A DNA stretch of 64,000 bases from contig CM077666.1 of the NCBI GenBank assembly GCA_039707655.1, positions 240,342,166-240,406,165 of the forward strand, given 5' to 3'. Below the pieces are notes generated by a model. That model was not told the DNA's origin. It did no database searches and saw only the letters and a program-made list of their open reading frames with translations. Position numbers and translations under genes: made by a program. Shown here piece after piece: positions 10,973-21,600 of the stretch. This DNA comes from Elymus sibiricus. Lineage: Eukaryota > Streptophyta > Magnoliopsida > Poales > Poaceae. The first letter of the stretch is position 1. Each line of letters begins with the position of its first letter.

Positions 10973-11946
10973 TGATGTAGGGTGGAACCCTAACGGTGTC
11001 GGTCTTTTCACAATTGGAGGGGGGAAAAGGCAAGAACACGAAGAACACGAAGAACACAAACACTCAATTGACACAATCACAATCACACATGCACTAGACC
11101 CACATACACACACGGAGGAATTCTCGATCCAAAGTCAATAAAGGAGGATACACGGTAATAGTTTGTCCCGATCCGCGAAGGAGTCGAGGTCTTGAATCCG
11201 GAGTGGATCTTCTCACATGGGGACCATGGAGGTCTTGATCTCCATGGGGGAGAGGTGGATGAGCAAAGCTCTATCTCAAAGAGCTATCTACTTTGCTAAC
11301 CCTAAAACTTAGAGAGGGTACGGTATATATAGTCTAGGGGCGAGGGAGGTACATGGGCTTCGGCCCAACTCATGCACGCAGGCAGGGTCCGGATGATCCG
11401 GGTGTTGGTCCGGATGATCCGGGCTTCGGATGTCCGGATGATCCGGGTCGGCGTCCGGATCGTCCGGGTGTGACGTAGCAGCTGCAGGTGGTCAGGATGT
11501 CCGGGTGCTGGTTCGGATGATCCGGGCTGGTGTCCGGATGATCCGGCTTCAGTGAACAGGGTATGGGTGTCTCTGGGCGTATTATCCGGATCGTCCGGGC
11601 CAGCGTCCGGATCGTCCAGGCTGGGGCCAGATCATCCGGACGGCGGTCCGGATTGTCCGGGCAAGTCCTGACTTGGCCTTTTCCTTCTCCGTCTTCGTGA
11701 TTGCTTCTCTCCTTCAATCGTACTTCCTCCTTAGCATCTCCATGATGATTTCCATTGTACCTGAGTATGCACAAGGTCTCCGTTTGAGGTAGCATCCAAT
11801 TCTCATGTGCATCGAAGGGAAATTGTAAGAGGAGTGATGTCACCTCGTTCTCGATCGCTCTTGCTCGTCCTTGTGTCATCGGTCCTCGTGGCACTTGAGG
11901 TGATGTAGGTGAGTCCATGGGGATGACCACGGGATGCTCCGCATCA
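10973..11946 (-). repeat. Element E, 5' LTR
   Basis: 974 bp, nearly the same as 3515-4502. Near-palindrome array at 11389-11660; TATATATA at plus 11324-11331; transcribed-region hairpin at 11225-11246. On the minus strand the LTR begins TGATGCGGAGCATCCC and ends CCACCCTACATCA. Confidence 0.9.
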
Positions 11947-12973
11947 TCCGCCTTCTACTGCGAGGCCTTCGTGGGCGTGATGCCCTTGGTGGCGCTCTTC
12001 CGCCACTTCTTCAGCCTGCGGATTTCCGCGGCGAACCACCTCTTCGCGTGCGCCTCGTTCCTCGCCGTCAAGGCGACGGAGAACGACATGATCAGCCTGA
12101 AGATCCTGAAGAAGGTGGAAGGCTACCGGCAGTGCTGGATCTACATGGATGCGCGCCACCGCAACCAGCTACTGATGGGGCCGATGGCCCTTGCCGTGAA
12201 GAGCTCGGGGTGGGAGCATGAGAAGCTCACCGACCCGAGGCTGGCGCCCGTCTGGGAGCGGCTGGCGGACCACAAGGCGGCGCGCCTCACGAGGGCGATG
12301 GTCGTCAAGGAGTTCTTGCAGCGGTGCATAGCGCCACTCCAGCTGCGCTCGTGTCCGGTATGGAAAATCACCGGCATGTAGGATCCCATGCGGCTGAGCG
12401 TCTCCAGCGTGAAGTCGGAGGTGGTGGACGGAATCATGCAGATCATGCTCGGCAGTACCGCGGGGGACCCGCCCAAGGACACGCTCCCGCTGTACTGCTA
12501 CGAGGGGACCAAGGAGCTGGTCGCGGAGATGCCGCTCTTCGACAAGTGGGGCCTTGTGCCGGAAGGCCATGAAGGGCCTCGCGAGAACCCGTTTGTGGTG
12601 GTCCCCGGCTCGGGAGACCTGGACGACGCCGAGGCCTCGGGTGGCGACACGGAGGGGAGCGACGGCGGCCCCGCCACGCGGACCCGCAGCCAACTCATCC
12701 GCAACCTCGAGGACGATGATGATGATGACGACGACGCCCGGTTTAGGGTCGAGCCCTCCCGTCCTGCCGAGCGGGTGGCGAAGGGAGCTCCAGCGCGACA
12801 GCAGGCGAGCCGCGCATGGAGGAGATTGACGCCGGCGGCGGGGGCACCGAGCCCCCCGCAGAGGACACTGGTGCGGGCGGAGGGGCAACCAAGCCCCCCG
12901 CCGATAAGGACAACGCCGAGGACGAGGCCGCCGGGCCTCAGAAGGGCGCCTCAGGAGCAGGTCTCAGGAGGAG
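11947..12973 (+). pseudogene. Antisense ORF of element A, part 2
   Basis: Continues part 1 across E. AFYCEAFVGVMPLVALFRHF begins the conserved domain, with KILKKVEGYRQCWIYMDARH further on. A TAG at 12379-12381 interrupts the frame, which continues from 12382 (LPLYCYEGTKELVAEMPLFDKWGLVP). A D-rich run at about 12715-12740 follows. Between about 12750 and 12810 the likely frame changes: the acidic EEIDAGGGGTEPPAEDT frame (12816 onward) joins correctly with the exon beyond C, whereas the upstream frame meets a stop. C interrupts the ORF at 12973. Confidence 0.7.
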
Positions 12974-13962
12974 TGATGCGGAGCATCCCACGGTCATCCC
13001 CATGGACCCACCTACGTCTCCCCAAGTACCAAGAGGACCAATGACACGAGCACGTGCAAGAGCTCTCGAGACCAAGGTGACATCACTCCTTAATGAACTT
13101 CCATATGACTCGTGCGAGACATGGTTGCTACCTCATTCCGAAATGCTATGTGTGCTTAGGTACCAAGAGGACCCTCTCGGAGAAGCCCGGAACAATGGAC
13201 AAGTCGCCAAGTACTCGGATGAAGAAGCACGAGAAGAGGAAGTGCTGCTGAGCATCAGCAGCCGGACATCCGGCCTACGGCCCGAACATCCGGCCCCTGG
13301 AGACTACAACAACATCACCAGATCAGCCGCCGCCAAGTCCCCGGGACCCAGACATCTAGCCTCGCCCCGGACATCTGGCCCGTTGACCCCGGACATCCGG
13401 CCCTTGCCCGGAAATCCGGCACCTCCCTACAGAAAGCAACAGCAAAATGGCCAACACAGCCCGGACATCCGGCCGACCCGCCGGACATCCGGCTCTTCGT
13501 GAGCCACCGGACATCCGGCCCCAGCCCGGACATCCGGCACCTGACTGCGCAGACTGGTTCGGCCCAATGGCCCATGTACTCCCCCAACTCGCCCCAACTT
13601 GTACTAGCACTATATAAGGACCTCCCCCTCCTCCATCTAGGGTTAGCAAAGTAGTTGGCTCTTTGAGACAGAGCTTTGCTCATTCATACCTCTCCCATGG
13701 AGATCAAGACCTCCATGAGACCCATGTGAGAAGATCCTCTCCGGATTCAAGACCTCGACTCCTTCGCGGATCGGGACGAACTAGCTACCATGTATCCTCC
13801 TTTGTTGGTTTTCGATCTTGTACCCCTACTATGTGTATGTGGATCTAGTGCATGTGTGATTGGATCTTGCCTATTTGAGTGTTCTTCTTGTGTTCTTCTT
13901 GGATTTGCTCTTTCCCCCTCCTAAGTGTGAAAAATCGTCAATTAGAGTTCCACCCTACATCA
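12974..13962 (+). repeat. Element C, 5' LTR
   Basis: 989 bp from TGATGCGGAGCATCCC to CCACCCTACATCA. It holds an LTR-encoded ORF with RGPMTRARARALETKVTSLL, a CCGGACATCCGG array (13261-13540), a TATATAAG box at 13611-13618, and a hairpin at 13696-13717. Confidence 0.95.
13261..13540 (+). repeat. Near-palindrome array CCGGACATCCGG in the C 5' LTR
   Basis: About ten copies of ccggacatccgg, some with one change (ggacatctgg, gaacatccgg, ggaaatccgg). Arms CCGGA/TCCGG flank two central bases. The array ends 71 bp upstream of the TATA box. The homologous array in the 3' LTR is at 20801-21038. Confidence 0.9.
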
Positions 13963-15476
13963 TCTTGGATCAAAGCCATGTTGATTCACACTTTGGAGTT
14001 CTTCCCCTCCACTTTCTAGCCCCGATTTTGTTGATTTTGCCCAATTTCGAAAATTCCCCACAAAAATAGCCATACCAATTTTTTTTTGTGATTTGTTGGT
14101 TTGATGATGTTTTGCTGATTTTGATCCATGGATTTGCTTGGTTTCGAGTGGATCTAGCTTTTCCCCACCTTCTCCATCAATTTCATCCACAAAATCGTCC
14201 GAATTTTGCCCAGAAATCCCAATTTTCCCACTTGTTCTTCAAGTTCATCCACGGGATCCAGCCCCCGGACATCCGGCCCGCAGGCCCGGACATCCGGCCT
14301 CCAGGCGACAGCCCGGACATCCGGCCGCTGGGAACCAGCACGCCAACACTTCGCAATTTCATCAATTTTTTGCCTTTTCCCACCGTTTCTTCCTCAACCA
14401 CTTGAGCCACTCCACCACCGATTTCCGCAACCACCACTTTGTGCCATTTGAGATTTTGAGTCGCGGGTTTTCCGTTTCCTAACGTGTTTCGGCTACTTAG
14501 GAACGGTTCGACATCGACATCACCGCCGCTCATCATCGCCACGGAATTCGATATCGACAACGACCACTCCACCATTGTGACACCCTAACCGTAAGCAAGG
14601 ATGGTAACCTCGACGACAACTTGTTCATATCCTTGCCATTGCATTGTGAAACCCCGAGACCATCTTTTACGTAGCTTTCCTACGAGACTAGCCATTTGAG
14701 TACTGCCGGGCAACACTACTTGTGCACTTTAGTGATTCCGATCCGCATAGCTATCATAGCGTGCATACATACACATATCATCTCTTGTGCCAAAATTTTG
14801 TTCCCGCATATACATCATTGCTATCTTAGTAAGAGCATTTCGCATAAGTGGCCAAAGGAAATTAGCAACAATAAGAAGCTTTTAAGCAAAAGAGAAAGAG
14901 CAACAACAAGCTTGTAAGCAATAGCCATAGCATCGCCACATTACATATCATATTTGATCATCTTGGATCATCGTGACCGAGTTCACCGGGAATCATACAT
15001 ACGTCGCATACTTGAGATAGAAAGTCCACATGTTTTGTCTCTTATAGGTTGTGCACAAGTTCGTATCCGCCTATAGTGCAATCGTGCTAGCGTCTCTCTA
15101 GTGTTGTGCAACAAGAGCATTTTCCGGGATCCCACATTTTGAGCTCATTCCTTGGTTGCACGACCTCATTTATCTTTCCGTGTGTGTGTTTCCACGTGTC
15201 CATCATTGCTATTGGTCTACTTGTTTCACTTCCAAATTTGTGAATCTTTTTCAACATTATTGCTATCATGCTAATAATTGCAGAAATTTTGTGCCACTAT
15301 CCTAACCAAACTCCTCCAAAAGCTTTACTTCTGTAGGTGTGAGATTGACACGATCCGGTACCAATTGCACTATTTCCATAATACCATATTGGGTGATCAT
15401 TGATCCATCTTCAACATTGGATAAGGTATATTGGTCTAGTTCGTTTCTTTCTTCCACTAACACTTGTTTGAGAATC
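13963..15476 (+). other. Element C untranslated leader
   Basis: About 1.5 kb between LTR and gag. The expected primer site (13963-13980) is degenerate, tcttggatcaaagcc, against tcttggtatcatgagcc in B. Three CCGGACATCCGG motifs at 14264-14328 are of the same variant as C's LTR array. The rest is T-rich with no conserved ORF. Confidence 0.7.
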
Positions 15477-16583
15477 ATGGATAGGCCGAGCACTTCTACC
15501 AATCCTCTCTTCGATGAGCAAGAAGACGCACCGAACAACTACGTCACCAAGGCTCACCTCTTCGGCGTCCAACGAGCATTACATCAAGAGAGCGAAGCAT
15601 TGGGCGAACGAATTGAACAACTCGCCTCCGATTTTCGCCAAACACTTGATGAAAAGTTATCATCTCAAATGGAAGAGTTCCGAACCATGTTGGTCAACCG
15701 CGATTCTTCTATTTCATCTACATCAAGATCAAGACGGCACCATTCGAGCCAAACCCCTTCGGACACTTCTTCAGATGCAAGTCTTCCACGAGCACGCTCT
15801 CATCGCTCCCAAGAACAAGACGATCGGCAAGCTACAAGAAACCCATTCCATGGCAATGGTTTGCAAGACCGCCTTCGAGAGCGCGAACGACAAAAACGGC
15901 AAGCACAAGCCAACGGGAACCAAGATCAAGTTCCACCACGACAACGTCCAGTACACCAAGACGATGACGCTCTACAACAAGAACGACAACGTCGTGAAGA
16001 GCAAGCACTTGAAGCTCAACGTGCCCTACGCGAGGCAACTCGCAACGTCGCCGAACGCAACCGACGCGTGCGCGAACAAGAAGAAGCCGCACGACTTGAG
16101 GAGCGCCAAGAAATGAGGAACCGTGCACGTATCCCAAGACCACAACGTCAAGCCAATCAAGATGAGCACAAGGAGCAAGAGCTAGAAGATCATCCTCCAC
16201 GGCAAGAGCGTCATCGCAATCGCCGTCAACGTAATGAGGAGCGCTACGGCAAGCTCAAGTTCACCATGCCTAAATTCTCCGGTGGAAATGATCCCGAAGA
16301 ATACCTTTCATGGGCATTGAAGGTCGACAAGATATTCTGTCTTCACAACTACGAAGAGGAAAAGAAGATTGCCATGGCATCTCTTGAGTTCCAACACTAT
16401 GTTCTCATTTGGTGGGAGCAAGTGATTGAACAACGCCAAGAGAGAGGCGAACCACCCATCACCACTTGGAATCAAATGAAGGATGTCATGAGAGCTCGTT
16501 TTGTGCCTACACACTATAGCCGTGACCTCTTCAAGAAACTTCAACTTCTCAAGCAAGGCACCAAGTCGGTTGAAGCGTACTAG
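15477..16583 (+). pseudogene. Element C gag, N-terminal and capsid part
   Basis: Starts at ATG 15477 (MDRPSTSTNPLFDEQEDAPN). Contains a charged coiled-coil-like region and an R-rich stretch, then the capsid region with KFTMPKFSGGNDPEEYLSWA and WWEQVIEQRQERGEPP. It ends at TAG 16581-16583, where B has TAC (Tyr) in the VEAYYQEME context. The frame continues without a shift beyond the stop. Confidence 0.92.
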
Positions 16584-19500
16584 CAAGAGATGGAAATTTC
16601 AATGATACGAGCCAACGTCAAGGAAGATGATGAACAAACTATGGCGCATTTCTTGAATGGCCTCAACTATCCAATCAAGAAAATTGCGGACTTCCAACCG
16701 TACTCCAACCTCCTCGAGCAAGTGCACCAAGCAACCAAAGCGGAGCGACAAGTACAAGAAGACTACAAGTACTCCAAGTACTCTTCCAAGACCTACGGTT
16801 CATACACTCAAGCTTCAACGACTTCGACAACTCCGTCCACGACTCGAGCTACACCAAGTACCGGTGACAAGTCAAGCTCCAAGCAACCAACGACATCTTT
16901 GAGTCGTCTTCCTACTACTACAAGCAACTCCAAGCAAAGAGCTTCGTCATCAACAACTCCTTCGGATGCCACCGACAAAACAAGTGACATCAAGTGCTTT
17001 ACTTGCAAAGGCCGAGGCCACAAGTCGTTCGAGTGCCAAACAAGACACACTATGATCATGAACGCCGACGGCACCTACGATTCCATGAGTGAAGATGAAA
17101 TGAATGCCATCGAGCAAGTGGCCATGCACCGCCAAGTGAATGAAGATGAAGATGCTCAAATCTTTTGCGATAATGATTCAAGCCCCGCTCTTGTTGTCTC
17201 CATGGTGTTGACACTTCAACAACATCAAGATGAAGACCAATGTTGCCACATCTTCCATACCAACGCGGGTATTCAAGGACGTTCCGTCAAGGTCATCATC
17301 GACGGCGGAAGTTGCCACAACTTGGCAAGTGATGAGTTATGTTCCAAGCTACAATTGGTCAAGAAGAAGCACCCTCGCCCCTACAAGGTCCAATGGCTAA
17401 GCGACTCCGGCACCATTCAAGTGGAGCACACCGTTCAAGTCTCCTTCAAGATTGGAGCATATGAAGATACATTGGAGTGTGATGTGGTTCTTATGTCCGT
17501 ATGCCATCTCCTACTTGGACGACCGTGGCAATTTGATCGAGGCGTCACCCACAATGGACGGACCAATCAATATAGTTTCAAGATGAAGGGCAAGGAATTC
17601 ATACTTCGACCAATGACACCAAGTCAAGTCATTGCGAACAAGAAAGCATCCACCCATCGTGGAGAGAAAAGTGAGCGACTGAACCACCAAAAAGAGAGTG
17701 AGCACCACAAGCCAAACATGAGTGACTCCACGATGAGCGACAAAAGAGATCTAGTCCTCCTAGCCACCAAAAGAGATTTGAGGGATGTGAGTGAGAGCCC
17801 ATCAAGTGTTCTTCACTTTGTGCTTGTGTGCAAAGATGAAGTGGTGCGGACTAATACTTCACAACATCTTCCTTTGGTATTGTCTCATTTATTGCAGGAA
17901 TTTGCGGACGTGTTTCCCGATGAGCTACCTATCGGACTTCCTCCCCTACGCGGAATTGAACACCGTATAGACCTCATTCCTAGCGCACCTCTACCAAACA
18001 AGGCACCTTACCGCGTCAACCCCGACGAGACTAAAGAGATCCAACGGCAAGTCCAACATCTCATGGAGAATGGGTATGTACGCGAGAGCTTGAGTCCATG
18101 TGCCGTTCCGGTAATTCTCGTGCCTAAGAAAGATGGTACTTATCGCATGTGTTCCAATTGTCGTATTATAAATGCTATCACCGTTAGATATCGTCATCCC
18201 ATTCCACGCCTAGATGACATGCTTGATGAACTTAGTGGAGCCACCATTTTCTCAAAAATTGATCTTAAAAGTGGCTACTATCAAATACGCATACAAGAAG
18301 GTGATGAATGGAAAACGGCTTTCAAAACCAAATTTGGCTTGTATGAATGGTTAGTCATGCCTATGGGTTTATCGCAAGCTCCTAGCACTTTTATGCGTGT
18401 GATGCATTATGTTCTTGGCAAATATATTGGCATTTGTGTTGTGGTTTACTTTGATGACATCCTTGTGTTTAGTGAAACTCTTGAAGATCATGTCAAACAC
18501 CTTAGAGACGTATTGCAAGTTCTTAGAGATGAGCGACTTTATGCTAACATGGAAAAATGCACTTTTGGTGTTGATAAGCTTGTTTTCTTGGGCTTTGTTG
18601 TCTCCTCTAAGGGTGTTCAAGTGGATGAAACTAAAATTGATGCTATTAAGAATTGGCCACAACCAACCAATTTGCTTCAAGTGCATAGTTTCCTTGGCTT
18701 AGCCGGCTTTTACCGTCGCTTTGTGAAGGATTTTAGCACCATTGCATTACCATTGAACGCATTGAGTAAGAAGAATGCACCATTTGTTTGGGGTCCATCT
18801 CAAGATGCCGCATTTCATGAGCTTAAGAACTTGCTTACACATGCTCCATTGCTTGCATTACCCAACTTTGATAAAACTTTTGAAGTGCATTGTGACGCTA
18901 GTGGTAATGGTATTGGTGGTGTGTTAATGCAAGAGAAGCGATCCATTGCATATTTTAGTGAGAAGCTATCCGGCGCGCAACTTAACTACCCCATCTATGA
19001 CAAAGAGTTATATGCTTTAGTGCGGGTCTTGCATGTGTGGGAACATTATCTACGACCACGTGAATTTGTCATCCATACGGATCATGAAACGCTTAAATAC
19101 CTTATGGGTCAAACAAAATTGAACAAGCGTCATGCTAAATGGAGTGAATTCATTGAGTCATTTCCTTACATTATCAAGTATATCAAAGGCAAGGAAAATG
19201 TTGTGGCAGACGCTCTCTCATGCAAGTGCATGCTCGTTACTCAACTTGAGTTGAATGTTATAGGATTTGAGGACATTAAAGACTTGTATGAGCATGATTC
19301 ATCTTTTGCAAATCCTTATGCCAAATGTTTACCACATAAAACTTGGGAGCAATATTACTTGAAGGACGGTTATCTTACGAAAGCTAACAAACTTTGTATT
19401 CCTGAGTCTTCTCTTCGTTTGCTACTTTTGCAAGAAGCTCATGGTGGACTCATGGGACATTTTGGACGCGATAAGACCTTCGCTACGCTCTCCAAGAACT

Positions 19501-19850
19501 ACTTTCGGCCAAAGATGTTTCGAGACGTTTCTCGCTACACCAACCGGTGCTCTACATGCCGCAAAGCTAAGTCCAAAGCTCAATCTCATGGTCTATATAT
19601 GCCACTTCCTATTCCATATCACCCATGGGAAGATATTAGTATGGATTTCGTGCTTGGTTTGCCTCGAACTCAAAACGGCAAAGATTCGGTATTTGTTGTT
19701 GTGGACCGTTTTTCTAAGATGGCACGTTTCATTCCTTGCAACAAGATAGACGATGCTTCACATGTTGCAAATCTCTTTTGTAGGGAAATCTTGAGATTGC
19801 ATGGAGTGCCCAAGACGATTGTATCGGACCGCGATGTCAAGTTCCTAAGC
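16584..19850 (+). pseudogene. Element C gag C-terminus, protease, RT, RNase H, integrase core
   Basis: In order: CCHC zinc knuckle [14 protein letters not shown], protease-like [12 protein letters not shown] ([26 protein letters not shown] with intact YFDD), RNase H ([23 protein letters not shown]) and integrase zinc finger (HFGRDKTF to CSTCRKAK). The integrase core has SMDFVLGL and [10 protein letters not shown] net loss of 4 bp near 19851, relative to B, shifts the frame before the catalytic Glu. Confidence 0.92.
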
Positions 19851-20513
19851 ATTGGAAGACCCTACGCGCCAAGCTCGGAATCAAGCCCATATTCTCTTCG
19901 GCATATCACCCACAAACCGACGGCTAAACGGAGGTCACGAACCAGACGCTATCCACACTCCTTCGCGTGTTGATCAAGAAGAGCATAAGGGAGTGGGAAG
20001 AATGCTTGCCCATCGCCGAGTATGCCTACATCCGAGCAAGACACTCTACTACGGGCAAGTCCCCCTTCGAGGTCGTCTACGGTTTCAACCCATTGTCACC
20101 ATTGGACATTCTACCGCTACCACTACAAGAGCGCATCGACATGGACGCGAGTGCACGAGCGAGCTACCTCAAGAAGATGCACAAAGATACAAGGCACGCG
20201 ATCGAGCGCCAAGTACAATGACTCGCGACCAAGGTCAACATCAACAAGCACCCCATGGTGTTCAACCCCGGAGATCTTGTGTGGCTACACCTTCGCAAAG
20301 ACCGCTTCCCCAACGAGCGCAAGTCCAAACTACTGCCTCGAGCCGACGGACCTTTCAAGGTGCTAGCACGCTACAACAACAATGCCTGCAAGATCGACAT
20401 CCCTCGCGACAAGTACAACGTGAGCGACACATTCAACGTCAAGGACTTATCTCCCTTCCATGGTGATGCGGATTCCGATCCGAGGACGGATCTTTTTCAA
20501 GGGGGAGGGGAGA
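19851..20513 (+). pseudogene. Element C integrase C-terminus (shifted frame)
   Basis: After the 4-bp deletion the integrase continues in another frame, with TAA at 19925-19927 (CAA in B, in the DGQTEVT context) and TGA at 20219-20221. Recognisable parts are [33 protein letters not shown], the [20 protein letters not shown] block and [12 protein letters not shown]. The frame reads across the polypurine tract into the LTR and ends at 20584, missing the TRARA ORF by one frame. Confidence 0.88.
20499..20513 (+). promoter_or_regulatory. Polypurine tract of element C
   Basis: aagggggaggggaga directly precedes the TGATG of the 3' LTR. It is 3 bp longer than B's tract and so leaves the same frame relation between pol and the LTR-encoded TRARA ORF. 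Confidence 0.85.
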
Positions 20514-21451
20514 TGATGCGGAGCATCCCACGGTCATCCCCATGGACCCACCTACGTCTCCCCAAGTACCAAGAGGACCAGTGACTCGAGCACGTGCAAG
20601 AGCTCTCGAGACCGAGGTGACATCACTCTTTAATGAACTTCCATATGACTCGTGCGAGACATGGTTGCTACCTCATTCCGAAATGTTATGTGTGCTTAGG
20701 TACCAAGAGGACCCTCTCGGAGAAGCCCGGAACAATGGACAAGTCGCCAAGTACTCGGATGAAGAAGCACGAGAAGAGGAAGTGCTGCTGAGCATTAGCA
20801 GTCGGACATCCGGCCACTGGAGACTACAACAACATCACCAGATCAGCCGCCACCAAGTCCCCAGGACCGGGACATCCGGCCTCGCCCCGGACATCTGGCC
20901 CTTGCCTGGAAATCCGGCACCTCCCTACAGAAAGCAATAGCAAAACGGCCAACACAGCCCAGACATCCGGCCGACCCATCGAACATCCGACTCTTCGTGA
21001 GCCGCCGGACATCCGGCCCCAGCCCGGACATCCGGCACCTGACTGCGCAGACTGGTTCGGCCCAATGGCCCATGTACTCCCCCAACTCGCCCCAACTTGT
21101 ACTAGCACTATATAAGGACCTCCCCCTCCTCCATCTAGGGTTAGCAAAGTAGTTGGCTCTTTGAGATAGAGCTTTGCTCACCCATACCTCTCCCATGGAG
21201 ATCAAGACATCCATGAGACCCATGTGAGAAGATCCTCTTCGGATTCAAGACCTCGACTCCTTCGCGGATCGGGTCGAACTAGCTACCGTGTATCCTCCTT
21301 TATTGGTTTTGGATCTTGTACCCCTACTATGTGTATGTGGATCTAGTGCATGTGTGATTGGATCTTGCCTATTTGAGTGTTCTTCTTGGATTTGCTCCTT
21401 TCCCCCTCCTAAGTGTGAAAAGATCGTCAATTAGGGTTCCACCCTACATCA
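20514..21451 (+). repeat. Element C, 3' LTR
   Basis: 938 bp. Shorter than the 5' LTR because part of the near-palindrome array is missing (20801-21038 against 13261-13540). TATATAAG at 21109-21116. The hairpin at 21194-21215 carries one arm substitution. The [21 protein letters not shown] begins at 20542. Confidence 0.93.
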
Positions 21452-21456
21452 AGGAG

Positions 21457-21528
21457 GCCTCGCGAGGGCGACAGCAAGGACCGCTCGCCATCGGCCCTGA
21501 AGAAAAGGAAGTGGGTTGCCAACGACAA
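21457..21528 (+). pseudogene. Antisense ORF of element A, part 3 (exon before a probable intron)
   Basis: In the frame that continues part 2 across C, the sequence reads REGDSKDRSPSALKKRKWVA, a basic, nuclear-signal-like stretch, and then meets TAA inside a GTAAGT donor consensus at 21529. Splicing 21529-21600 (72 bp, GT to AG, acceptor cgcgcag) joins it in frame to KASTKKEKKKMKRTPVSKGA. The intron is inferred from consensus and frame only. Confidence 0.6.
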
Positions 21529-21600
21529 GTAAGTGCCTCCCTTACCTTTTTCATTTTCCGTTTGCCCCGCAGCCTGGGGCTAAGCCTCCGCCTCGCGCAG

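Larger units (their letters stand above)
3515..11946 (-). mobile_element. Element E: CRM-like Ty3/gypsy chromovirus inserted in the antisense ORF of A
   Basis: LTRs at 3515-4502 and 10973-11946 with ends TGATG and CATCA flank a minus-strand gag-pol. Same family as B and C. The flanks are ttcgt (3510-3514) and tccgc (11947-11951). The interrupted coding frame implies an original ttcgc, so each TSD copy has one substitution, which points to an older insertion than B, C or G. The polyprotein has two stops and lacks the RT catalytic motif, so this copy could not encode its own reverse transcription. Confidence 0.9.
12974..21451 (+). mobile_element. Element C: CRM-like Ty3/gypsy chromovirus, TSD aggag
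   Basis: 8,478 bp. LTRs at 12974-13962 and 20514-21451; TSD aggag at 12969-12973 and 21452-21456. A plus-strand gag-pol occupies 15477-20513. Same family as B and E. The RT motif YFDD is intact at 18447-18458, but the polyprotein has a stop in gag, a 4-bp deletion in integrase and two further stops. Confidence 0.95.
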
